A stretch of DNA of 34,589 nucleotides, taken from the NCBI GenBank assembly GCA_014379455.1, contig JACMLT010000252.1, positions 1-34,589 on the forward strand, written 5' to 3'. This DNA is from Nitrospiraceae bacterium (GTDB lineage Bacteria; Nitrospirota; Nitrospiria; Nitrospirales; Nitrospiraceae). Shown one piece after another: positions 23,702-31,010 of this stretch. Under the pieces are notes generated by a model that made no database searches, was not told the origin of the DNA, and saw only the letters and a list, made by a program, of their open reading frames with translations. Both the position numbers and the translations under genes were made by a program. Position 1 is the stretch's first letter; every line of letters begins with the position of its first letter.

Positions 23702-24777
23702 AGTGTCGTGTCTCAGTCATATCTTTTGGTATGGGGTGAGTCTGGTATCGTCTGGGGCAGATGAAAACCAACCGACTCGTTGCCGATGACGGGAGCACAG
23801 ACGCAGACGTTGGAGGCATGGATGCGAGCGAAGACCAGTCCCCAACGGGTTGTACTCCGGTCGCGGATCTGCCTGCTGGCGGCCGAGGGGCTCCCCAATA
23901 ACGCGATTGCCCATCGCTGGGAGACCTCGCGGCCCACCGTGCGGCTGTGGCGGACACGGTTCAACGAAGCGGGACCCCTCGGGTCTGTCCGAGGATGCCC
24001 CGCATGGGCCAGTGCCCACCGCCTGTCGCCCCGAAAAGTCCGAGCCAGCGTGGAGGCCACGCGGCATACGACGCCGCCAGACGCGACCCCCTGACGCACG
24101 CCCAGGGAGTCAGCCATGCCAGCGTGGCGCGGATCGAGGACGCGCACCGCTGGCACCCGCACCGGATCGAAACGTTCAAGCGGTCGAAGGCCACGCGGTG
24201 GGTGGAGACGTTGACGGATGTGGTGGGCGTGGATGAACAATCGCAGGTCCACGCGTTGGATCGGACACACCCGGGCGTGCCGATGAAGAAGGGGCGATGC
24301 GGCCCCCTGACGCATGACGACAAGCCCCACCGCACCACCTGCCTGTTCGCGGCGCGCACTGTGCTCGACGGCACCGTGATCGGCCCCGGTTATCCACGCC
24401 ATCGCCACGAGGAGTGGCTGAAGTTCCTGCCTGTCATCGACCGCGACACGTCGCCAGGGCAGGCCCTCCACTTGATCCTGGACAATGACGGGACGCACCA
24501 CCACCCCACGGTCAAGAAGTGGCTGGCGAGACCTCCACGATTTCATCTGCACGTTACGCCGACGAGTGCCTCGTGACTGAACCTCGTCGAACGGTGGTTC
24601 AGTGAGCGCACGCGCATTCGGCGAGGCGTCTTCAACAGTGTGCCGGAGTTGGGGGCGGCGATCGACGAGTTCATTCGGCTCAATAACAAGAGCCCCAAGC
24701 CGTTCGTGGGGACCCAACCCGTCGACGACCGTCTGAAGAAGATCCGCATGGTAACGCCGTGATTGAGACACCACCCT
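23702..24777 (+). mobile_element. Decayed IS630-family insertion sequence
   Basis: About 1.08 kb bounded by imperfect inverted ends: AGTGTCGTGTCTCAGTC on the left and, read inward from the right, AGGGTGGTGTCTCAATC (14 of 17 identical). Its transposase gene is broken (see pseudogene). IS630 elements insert at TA; a TA touches the right end but the left flank shows none, so exact boundaries are not certain. The left flank carries TTCAGCATCC (23688-23697), the end of the hairpin-repeat family, so it may have landed next to or inside such a repeat. Confidence 0.75.
23780..24762 (+). pseudogene. IS630-family transposase, frameshifted and with internal stop
   Basis: The first frame (23780-24094) holds the N-terminal helix-turn-helix part: RSRICLLAAEGLPNNAIAHRWETSRPTVRLWRTRF and TRHTTPPDAT. 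The second frame (to 24576) has the catalytic core: GVSHASVARI, VVGVDEQSQVHALDRT with the first Asp, MKKGRCGPLTHD, LFAARTVLDGTVIG and LILDNDGTHHHPTVKKWLA with the second Asp. A few residues seem missing at the frame change near 24085. A TGA at 24574-24576 stands where the family has Trp (TSAS-W-LNLVERWF), after which the same frame continues LNLVERWFSERTRIRRGVF with the catalytic Glu to the stop at 24762. Two separate lesions make it inactive. Confidence 0.88.
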
Positions 24778-24859
24778 AGCCCTTCTCCCCTTCCGTCGCG
24801 AACAGACCGACACCCGTGACGCGGTATTTTTGTCTGTTCCATTGCCGTCCCGTCTCTCC

Positions 24860-24888
24860 GGTCTGTCTGGTGCCAGACGAGATAGACC
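24860..24888. repeat. Inverted repeat downstream of the IS and the pseudouridine synthase gene
   Basis: GGTCT and AGACC flank the stem GTCTGG-TG-CCAGAC in the 150-nt gap between the IS remnant and the end of the pseudouridine synthase gene. A second pair, GAACAGAC/GTCTGTTC, lies just left of it. Either could help terminate the minus-strand gene, but no clear T-run follows. Confidence 0.3.
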
Positions 24889-24914
24889 AAAGAGATCAGA
24901 CAAACGAGGGCGCG

Positions 24915-25655
24915 TTAGGACAGTCGGAGCGACTTTCTCACGTCCTTGATTGAAATCTCACTCCATGCACCGGACGGGAGATCTTCCAGCTTGAAGGGAC
25001 CGTATTGAATACGCCTGAGTCTGGTCACTTCATGCCTCAATGCCATGAATAGCTTTCGGATTTCACGGTTCTTCCCCTGAGTCAGGACCACTTCCAGATG
25101 TGATTCGCGTCCGGAACTTTTCTGAATCTTGACGCTGTGGCACTGGAGGCGATCGCCATCCTCGACGACTCCGACGGTAGCCTCTTTGGCCTGGCCCTCA
25201 GTAAATTCTCCCCGCACGGAGACCAGGTAGGTCCTCATCACTTTATGGCCCGGATCGGTGAGATAGCTCGACAGGGCCGAATCGTTAGTGAGCAGGAGGA
25301 GGCCACTAGTCGCCTGATCAAGCCTCCCAACGGCATGCAGGTATCCCAGGTCCGCGGGCAAGATATCGAAGATCGTCTTACGGCCCTGTTCGTCGCTGTG
25401 CGTTGTGACCACCCCTTTGGGTTTATGAAAGAGAATAAATCGTTTCGCCGAGTCTTGAATCGGTTGATCGTCTACCGAGACAGAGTCTTTTGGCCACAAG
25501 ACCCATGTGGCCGGATCGCGCACGACTCGACCATTGATGCAAACCCGCCCAGACAGAATCCATTCCTGGCTTGTGCTACGGGAAGCAATCCCAAGCTTCG
25601 ACAGCAGTCGATCCACGGTGACACGTTTAGAAAATATGGAGGCCTTCAGTGTCAT
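24915..25655 (-). CDS. RsuA/RluB/RluE-type pseudouridine synthase
   Basis: Residues about 13-60 form an S4 RNA-binding domain (VTVDRLLSKLGIASRSTSQEWILSGRVCINGR). The catalytic domain follows: FILFHKPKGVVTTHSDEQGR, then HAVGRLDQATSGLLLLTND with catalytic D113, and the family's GKNREIRKLFMALRHEVTRLRRIQYGPF. It isomerises one uridine of rRNA; sequence alone cannot tell 23S U2605 (RluB), U2457 (RluE) or 16S U516 (RsuA). At 246 residues it is near the normal length. It is separated from ribE by hairpin repeat B, and the IS remnant lies downstream. Start ATG at 25655 is the first in frame before the S4 domain. Confidence 0.92.
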   Translation of the reverse strand: MTLKASIFSKRVTVDRLLSKLGIASRSTSQEWILSGRVCINGRVVRDPATWVLWPKDSVSVDDQPIQDSAKRFILFHKPKGVVTTHSDEQGRKTIFDILPADLGYLHAVGRLDQATSGLLLLTNDSALSSYLTDPGHKVMRTYLVSVRGEFTEGQAKEATVGVVEDGDRLQCHSVKIQKSSGRESHLEVVLTQGKNREIRKLFMALRHEVTRLRRIQYGPFKLEDLPSGAWSEISIKDVRKSLRLS

Positions 25656-25706
25656 CCTGGACCCTATCTATCCTGGAAGCTGACCGGTGGACATTGACAG
25701 CTCTAG

Positions 25707-25829
25707 AGAATGCTCAAAAAGTCCGTCCAGCAAGGCCGCAGGCGAGTTGAAACCGGAGGCGTACCATCGGGGGTACGTTGAGGATTTCGACGAGCCGAGA
25801 ATGCCGCCAGCAGGATTTTTCAGCATCCT
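25707..25829. repeat. MITE-like hairpin repeat, copy B
   Basis: The 123-nt element begins AGAATGCTCAAAAAGTCC and ends GGATTTTTCAGCATCCT, imperfect inverted ends shared with copy A. Its centre is GGCGTACC-ATCGGG-GGTACG. The right end lies 2 nt from the ribE stop codon, so transcripts of ribE run into it. The type (gtccgtccagcaaggccgc start) is what I remember as frequent in Nitrospira intergenic regions. Confidence 0.8.
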
Positions 25830-25831
25830 AA

Positions 25832-26488
25832 TTAGAGGAGACCGCGTTTTTGGAGATAGCCTTTGTCAATAACGGGAGTGGGTCTCGCGGGAAGCTGGCC
25901 ACGCTCTTGTAGCAATCGTTCGACGTATTTCCCAATCAGATCCGATTCGAGGTTGACTTGATCGCCGACTTGCTTGAGACCCAGGGTCGTGACCTTGGCC
26001 GTGTGTGGAATAATCGAAACGGAGAAACCGCGCTCAGTCACCTGATTAATCGTGAGGCTGATACCGTCAACGGTGACGGACCCTTTCACAATACAGTGGC
26101 GCAGGATCTCAGGTTGGGCCTCGATCGTGAACAGAATGGCATTCCCATCCTGTTGACGGTTACGAACCGTGCCGATGCCGTCCACGTGACCGGCTACGAG
26201 ATGCCCGCCCAGCCGCTCGTTGAGCTTCATCGCTCGTTCCAGATTCAGCGGTGTGCCGGCAGTGAACTGCCCAAGGGTGGTCACGGACAACGTTTCAGGA
26301 GAGACCTCCACGGAAAAGTTATGCTCAGCCTTGTTCACCACGGTCAAACAGGTGCCGTTAACGATGATGCTGTCCCCGACTTTGAGGTCGCCCATCACGA
26401 TGGAGGCAAGAATCGTCATCCTCGTTCCAGCGACGGTCTTGTCGATCGAAATGATGGCACCCAATTCTTCGACGATGCCCGTGAACAT
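25832..26488 (-). CDS. ribE: Riboflavin synthase (alpha chain)
   Basis: Riboflavin synthase dismutates two 6,7-dimethyl-8-ribityllumazine molecules into riboflavin and a pyrimidine. The 218-residue protein has the two lumazine-binding repeats: MFTGIVEELG at residue 1 with VGDSIIVNGTCLTVV, and GHLVAGHVDGIGTV near 95-110 with GSVTVDGISLTINQV. The C-terminus LESDLIGKYVERLL is typical. Start ATG overlaps the stop of the 38-residue membrane peptide upstream (TAATG), so the two are coupled. ribD is 3.4 kb upstream on the same strand, with three other genes in between. Confidence 0.96.
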   Translation of the reverse strand: MFTGIVEELGAIISIDKTVAGTRMTILASIVMGDLKVGDSIIVNGTCLTVVNKAEHNFSVEVSPETLSVTTLGQFTAGTPLNLERAMKLNERLGGHLVAGHVDGIGTVRNRQQDGNAILFTIEAQPEILRHCIVKGSVTVDGISLTINQVTERGFSVSIIPHTAKVTTLGLKQVGDQVNLESDLIGKYVERLLQERGQLPARPTPVIDKGYLQKRGLL

Positions 26489-26604
26489 TATTCTTCCCTC
26501 ATGATCCGTTTCACAACCAAGACAACCATCACAACCAGCACAATCACGCCGAGGCCTGCCAGCGTGCCAATAACGATATTCTCTGTCGCGATCGCGTTCA
26601 TCAT
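26488..26604 (-). CDS. 38-residue single-span membrane peptide, not in the ORF track
   Basis: Reading the minus strand from the ATG at 26604 gives 38 codons and a TAA that shares its last A with the ATG of ribE (TAATG). The peptide has a short N-terminal arm (MMNAIATEN), a long hydrophobic span (IVIGTLAGLGVIVLVVMVVL) and a basic/charged end (VKRIMREE), a typical single-pass small membrane protein with the C-terminus probably cytoplasmic. I know no family name. A TATAAT lies 6 nt before its ATG, and it is 23 nt after the MFS stop. Overlap with ribE and coding-like composition argue that it is real. Confidence 0.6.
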   Translation of the reverse strand: MMNAIATENIVIGTLAGLGVIVLVVMVVLVVKRIMREE

Positions 26605-26610
26605 CGGCCT

Positions 26611-26616
26611 ATTATA
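26611..26616 (-). promoter_or_regulatory. Candidate -10 box for the small peptide and ribE
   Basis: A perfect TATAAT on the minus strand ends 6 nt before the ATG at 26604. The -35 region is weak. If active it would yield a leaderless message for the 38-residue peptide and ribE independent of the long operon. Confidence 0.4.
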
Positions 26617-26627
26617 TAGGAGTGAGG

Positions 26628-27797
26628 CTACGTTCGTCTCATCATTACCCAGAACACCGCCGCCGCGACGAGTTGCAACCCGGCGATGATGGCGAATGCG
26701 TTGGCATAGTTCAGATGCGCAATGAGGACTCCCGCCAGGAGAGGCCCGCTGGCATGACCAATGTCTCCGATCGTCCCCTGCATGCCCATCCCCGCCCCGA
26801 GAGTCTTGAACTCGGAACTATCCGCAACCAACGCGGAGGAAGAGGAGGAGACGACGGCTTCGCCGAATCCAAACCCCGCCGAGAGCAACAAGAGCAGCCA
26901 AAACATCGACACCTGTGGGATACACACGAAGGTTACTGCACAGATCACGAGGCCGATGACGATGAGCGGCTGACGCCCGATGCTGTCGGACACCCGACCC
27001 ATAATTGGTTTGGAAACGAGCGACGTCAGAGCCTGAACCGTAAACAAGAGCCCAACTTCTCCTGGATTGAATCCTGCCGAGATACCATAGAGCGGGAGAA
27101 AAGCCATGAGGGCCCCGTTCGCAATCATCTTGGCTGCGTCGGTCGAGCTGGTCACGAGGACCTTGCGGTTTTTAGCGACCAGCCTGAAGCCTTTCCACAT
27201 CTCCGCCAGGAGCGGAGCCATCCCCTTCTCCTGAATTCGTGGTGGAGGCGGTGTGAGATGCAGACTATAGAAAATGGCAATGGCCATGCAGCCGAATAGG
27301 CCGGCCGTGACGAAGGCAGCAGAGAATCCCGTGACGTAGATCAGGTAGCCACCGATAAGCGGCCCCAGTAATGCCCCCGATTGTGTCGAGGCCGTATAGG
27401 TGCCGAGCGCGGCGCCTCGCCGTTCTCGATAGAGGTCGGCCACAGTCGCCAATGCACTTGGCGCGAAAATGGCGGTAGCCAACCCGTGGAAGAAGCGTAA
27501 GGCGGTCAGAACATCGAGATCCGTGACCCAGGGATAGAGAAACGGCGGGAGACCGAAGGCCACCACGCCGATCTGAAGCAGACGCCTGCGACCGTAGATG
27601 TCGGACAACGCACCGGACGGCAACTTGAGGAACACCCCAGTCAGGGTGGAAACAGATACGATGAGCCCAATCCGTTCAGGGCTGGCCCCCAGAGACTCTG
27701 CGAACAGCGCCAACACCGGCATCCGGACCATGTTGTAGCTGATAAAGCAGAACACCCCGACCGTGCAGAGCAACGTGAAGCTGCGTGACGTGGTCAT
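26628..27797 (-). CDS. MFS transporter
   Basis: The 389-residue protein has about 12 hydrophobic segments and the major facilitator signature between spans 2 and 3, GALSDIYGRRRLL, with a second copy GRVSDSIGRQPL between spans 8 and 9. Spans 4-5 carry ALGTYTASTQSGALLGPLIGGYLI, which resembles the motif C of proton-coupled drug exporters, so it is probably an exporter; the substrate is unknown. The start ATG overlaps the stop of the upstream exported-protein gene (ATGA, 27794-27797), and the small peptide follows 23 nt after the stop. The operon position between ribD and ribE does not by itself mean flavin transport. Confidence 0.92.
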   Translation of the reverse strand: MTTSRSFTLLCTVGVFCFISYNMVRMPVLALFAESLGASPERIGLIVSVSTLTGVFLKLPSGALSDIYGRRRLLQIGVVAFGLPPFLYPWVTDLDVLTALRFFHGLATAIFAPSALATVADLYRERRGAALGTYTASTQSGALLGPLIGGYLIYVTGFSAAFVTAGLFGCMAIAIFYSLHLTPPPPRIQEKGMAPLLAEMWKGFRLVAKNRKVLVTSSTDAAKMIANGALMAFLPLYGISAGFNPGEVGLLFTVQALTSLVSKPIMGRVSDSIGRQPLIVIGLVICAVTFVCIPQVSMFWLLLLLSAGFGFGEAVVSSSSSALVADSSEFKTLGAGMGMQGTIGDIGHASGPLLAGVLIAHLNYANAFAIIAGLQLVAAAVFWVMMRRT

Positions 27798-28612
27798 GGT
27801 GACGGTGTCCCAGATGGGGCCGGGTCGCTGGAATGCGAGACACTCTCCAGCGCCTGTTTCAAGAAGGCGACGTCATCATCCGGTAGAGCAGGCGGGTCCA
27901 GAGCTTCAAACAGTACTCGGTCTGGGTGTTGCCGCATGAAGAGACTCAATCGATTGACGGTCTCCACCCCTTTGATTAATTTCCTTTCTACGACCGCTCC
28001 GATAAGCGGACGCAGCAAGGCAGCCACCCCTGAGAGGATGCGATTGTCCAGCTTCGTGTAGGAAGCCATGGTACTGTCCACTGCTTCTATCCCCTTGCCA
28101 TCCTTCACTGAATCCATCCTTAGAAACACAACTGCTTTGCCGGCGATGTTCGGGAGCCACCGGCTGTCATGAGATCCTTCGAGATAGTAAATCCGAGACG
28201 TGCGGTCTTGGTAGACGAGTTGGACAATGCCCTTGGTTCCCTCGCCATCATCACCCCAGAAGTGGTCTGGGCCCCTCGTCTCCGATGTATACAGCCCAAT
28301 CTCTAAGCGGTTGATCAAAGCTGCTGTCAGAGGCGGGCGATCCAACAGTTGACGATACAGTGATGCTGACAAACCGATTCGAATAGGGCCGACCTTATTG
28401 ACTGTGGTGTAGTGATCGACAATCTCGTACAGTCGGCAAGCCCATTCGGGATCGACCTTCTCAATTGGAAAGGTCATCCCCGCATGCTCGGATGGTAAAG
28501 AGCAGGTCTCCGATTGGGCTAAGCCTGAGTAACTGGTCGTACTCAGCCCAATCACAACGAACAAAGCCAGCAAGCCGGCCTTCCGCGAACACAACCGCAC
28601 AGGGACCATCAC
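27794..28612 (-). CDS. Exported protein of unknown function
   Basis: The 272-residue protein begins with a basic start and a hydrophobic stretch (KAGLLALFVVIGLSTTSYSGLAQS), a likely signal peptide. I do not recognise the mature part. It has PIEKVDPEWACRLYEIVDHYTTVNKVGPIRIGLSASLYRQLLDRPP, then a region with GPDHFWGDDGEGTKGIVQLVYQDRTSRIYYLEGSHDS and a helical C-terminus with a Pro/Ser end. Two Cys in the mature part (SETCSLP and EWACRL) could form a disulfide. Both ends overlap neighbours by 4 nt (ATGA with the MFS gene and with the hydrolase gene), so it works within this operon and may be partner to the exported hydrolase. Function unknown. Confidence 0.75.
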   Translation of the reverse strand: MMVPVRLCSRKAGLLALFVVIGLSTTSYSGLAQSETCSLPSEHAGMTFPIEKVDPEWACRLYEIVDHYTTVNKVGPIRIGLSASLYRQLLDRPPLTAALINRLEIGLYTSETRGPDHFWGDDGEGTKGIVQLVYQDRTSRIYYLEGSHDSRWLPNIAGKAVVFLRMDSVKDGKGIEAVDSTMASYTKLDNRILSGVAALLRPLIGAVVERKLIKGVETVNRLSLFMRQHPDRVLFEALDPPALPDDDVAFLKQALESVSHSSDPAPSGTPSP

Positions 28613-29895
28613 GGCTGCTTTCGAACCTGGATGACAAGATGGACGGGAAAGAGTTGCCGGGAATCTTGTCGCAGACGCGCCTGTCTCAACAGCGTCTCAA
28701 GCGACGGCGTCACCGAACCGTCGAAAGACACCTCCCCATTGGTGAGCACGACAAGCGGTTTGGAAGAATCGACGAGCTGCTCGTTCAAAAAAAGGCTGTA
28801 GCGTTGGACTCGCTCGGCCCGGACTTCAATGCGATTCGGTGCAACAATCGACGCGTCCAGTCTTGCATATTCTCGCCGCTTGATCAGATCATCTCGTTTG
28901 CTGACTAGGTCTTCAGAAAATACAGCAATAGTATCCGTCGCATCGATACGTACCCATCCAAACGGTTGAAAGTGACTGGCCTCACGCACCACCGTCACGC
29001 TTGTGGGCAAAGGATTACGCCGCTGGGCATTGAGCCAGGTCACCAGCTCAGGTAATTCCTCTCTGGGGAAGTAATGCCCGCCCGCCATGGGATGCTCACG
29101 ATCATGTTCTCGATAGACGAATGGATAGCCTAGCCTCGTCAACTCTTGCGTGATTGTGCGGCTGAATTCTACCGGCATCACCTGATCCTTGGCTCCATGA
29201 ATGATATAGATCGGAGTGGAGCGGAGGTTGGCCAGGAACGGCAGCAATACATGATCGAGGCCGCTGGCCATGGGAGCAATCCCAGCGAACAGAGGCGCAT
29301 CGTGCATGCCGATCACCCAGGTGCCAATCCCGCCGTTGGACATGCCGGTGAGAAAGATCCGGTCAGGATCGATGTGGTAGCGCCGCTGCACAGAACGAAT
29401 CGTCGCCAATACCAGCTCTTCGGCATTTCTCGTAAACCAGGCGCCCATCGGAATCGTGGGGCAGGCCAAGACATAGTCCTCCCCTAATCGAGCCTGCCAG
29501 CGCTCCAGATACGCATCACCCGTAAATCCCGCGCCATGCAGGCACACGACGAGCCCATAGCTCTTTACCGACTGATAGGTCAGGGGAACGGAGAGCGCCA
29601 GATGATACGCGCGCCCCTGCACATTGATTCGCTCATCGGGAATAGTTCCGGTTGGCTGCGGAGCATACTCCCGCTCGGTGTGAATGATCCGTATCACCTG
29701 GTCGATCGTGGCAGAGGGATCGGACAGCATGACCTGAAGAAGGCCGGAGGCTTCTTCCGCATCCGTGCTATCGAGGTAGTGGAAGACCTGCGTCTTCATC
29801 TCAGCAGAAGAAGCGACAGCGGGCGCATCCATTTTATGGTCGGCGATTCCTGCAAGGGCCACAACAAGAATGCCTATGAGAAACCTGCGTGTCAC
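28609..29895 (-). CDS. Exported alpha/beta hydrolase (esterase/PHB depolymerase-like)
   Basis: After a signal sequence (RRFLIGILVVALAGIA) and a leader region, residues about 95-290 form an alpha/beta hydrolase: LVVCLHGAGFTGDAYL gives the oxyanion HG motif, FLTGMSNGGIG the nucleophile S186 in GMSNGG, HGAKDQVMP the acid D237 and MAGGHYFPRE the His H274. The pattern matches the secreted esterase group that includes PHB depolymerase-like and feruloyl-esterase-like enzymes. A C-terminal region of about 130 residues (VREASHFQPFGWVRIDATDT...FDGSVTPSLETLL) is a beta-rich extra domain. It overlaps ribD upstream and the unknown exported-protein gene downstream by 4 nt each. Substrate unknown. Confidence 0.85.
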   Translation of the reverse strand: MTRRFLIGILVVALAGIADHKMDAPAVASSAEMKTQVFHYLDSTDAEEASGLLQVMLSDPSATIDQVIRIIHTEREYAPQPTGTIPDERINVQGRAYHLALSVPLTYQSVKSYGLVVCLHGAGFTGDAYLERWQARLGEDYVLACPTIPMGAWFTRNAEELVLATIRSVQRRYHIDPDRIFLTGMSNGGIGTWVIGMHDAPLFAGIAPMASGLDHVLLPFLANLRSTPIYIIHGAKDQVMPVEFSRTITQELTRLGYPFVYREHDREHPMAGGHYFPREELPELVTWLNAQRRNPLPTSVTVVREASHFQPFGWVRIDATDTIAVFSEDLVSKRDDLIKRREYARLDASIVAPNRIEVRAERVQRYSLFLNEQLVDSSKPLVVLTNGEVSFDGSVTPSLETLLRQARLRQDSRQLFPVHLVIQVRKQP

Positions 29896-31010
29896 ACATC
29901 TCCTTCTACAACAAAATCTTTCCCGATGCGTCGAACCGTAACGTGGTGCAATGTCAGTGCCTGGGCTAAGCGCTTCGGGCTCCGGTCGCCGATCACCGCC
30001 TTGGCATCCTGCCCTCCCATCAGAGTAGGAGCAAGATAGAGCACCACACGATTGACAAGTTTCACACGTAACGCTGCAGCATTGACGGTGCTACCTCCCT
30101 CAATGAGCACAGAGGTGATCCCGCGCTTGCCCAACATCGTCATCAGCGCCGGGAGCGAGACACGCCCGTTCTTCGTCGAACATGACACCACTTCCACCCC
30201 TGCCCGTTCGAATGGGCGGCGGCGTGAGGGGAAGGCGCAACGTGTGGTGACGATTAACGTCTTCGCTCGGTCCTGCATGGCACACACCGTCGCGATCGGT
30301 GATGTCCGGAGTCGGCTGTCGAGCACAACCCGCAGCGGTTGCCGAGGTGCCAGCTTCAGTGGGCGATTAGAGAGTCGCGCTGTCAGAGTGGGATCATCGT
30401 GAATGATGGTACCCACCCCGACAATGACCGCGTCCACCTGACTCCTAAGCCTGTGTGCGTCTTGCCGCGCGAGCGGACCAGTAATCCATTGCGACTCGCC
30501 CTTCGCTGTCGCCACCTTACCATCTAACGTCATCCCGGCTTTCAAGGTCACGTAGGGGCGACCGGTCTTCACCCAATGGAGGTAGGCGTGATTCATCTTC
30601 GCCGCTGCCTCATGTGCGATACCCGTCGTCACCGTAATCCCGGCTCGACGTAAGGCAGCAATCCCACGTCCCTTGACCATCGAATTGGGATCAGTCATCG
30701 CGACCACCACCTGTCGCACCCTGGATTGAACCACTGCCGGCACACAAGGCGGGGTCCGTTTGAGGAGGTGACAACAGGGTTCAAGGGTGACATAGAGCGT
30801 CGCGCCTTTGGCGCGTGGCCCCGCTTGCTTGAGCGCAAGAATTTCTGCGTGAGGTTGCCCTGGGCCGTGATGGTACCCGCGGCCGACGATGCAGCCCTTC
30901 TTGACCACGAGGGCGCCGACCATGGGATTCGGGCTGGTCTTACCCCGGCCCTTCGCCGCGAGGCGAAGCGCCAGGGCCATGAAGTGGAGGTGCGCGGTGG
31001 TGGCAGTCAC
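29892..31010 (-). CDS. ribD: Bifunctional riboflavin biosynthesis deaminase/reductase RibD
   Basis: RibD carries out the deamination and the reduction that follow GTP cyclohydrolase II in riboflavin synthesis. The N-terminal deaminase domain (1-145) has the zinc site HAEILAL and LEPCCH...TPPC. The reductase domain (about 148-370) has RPYVTLKAGMTLDGKVAT, GESQWITGP, DAVIVGVGTIIHDDPTLT, LIEGGSTVNAAAL and the late strand VVLYLAPTLMGG. Start is a GTG (GTGACTGCC) that overlaps the stop of PPDK (GTGA, 31007-31010). ribE lies downstream, separated by three unrelated genes plus the small peptide. No ribA/ribB or ribH is in the window. Confidence 0.96.
   Translation of the reverse strand: MTATTAHLHFMALALRLAAKGRGKTSPNPMVGALVVKKGCIVGRGYHHGPGQPHAEILALKQAGPRAKGATLYVTLEPCCHLLKRTPPCVPAVVQSRVRQVVVAMTDPNSMVKGRGIAALRRAGITVTTGIAHEAAAKMNHAYLHWVKTGRPYVTLKAGMTLDGKVATAKGESQWITGPLARQDAHRLRSQVDAVIVGVGTIIHDDPTLTARLSNRPLKLAPRQPLRVVLDSRLRTSPIATVCAMQDRAKTLIVTTRCAFPSRRRPFERAGVEVVSCSTKNGRVSLPALMTMLGKRGITSVLIEGGSTVNAAALRVKLVNRVVLYLAPTLMGGQDAKAVIGDRSPKRLAQALTLHHVTVRRIGKDFVVEGDV

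Noticed and set aside
23713-24903. 396-codon minus-strand ORF across the IS element
   Set aside because: It is antisense to the IS630 transposase, whose motifs are unmistakable on the plus strand, and its own sequence is Arg-rich without a fold.
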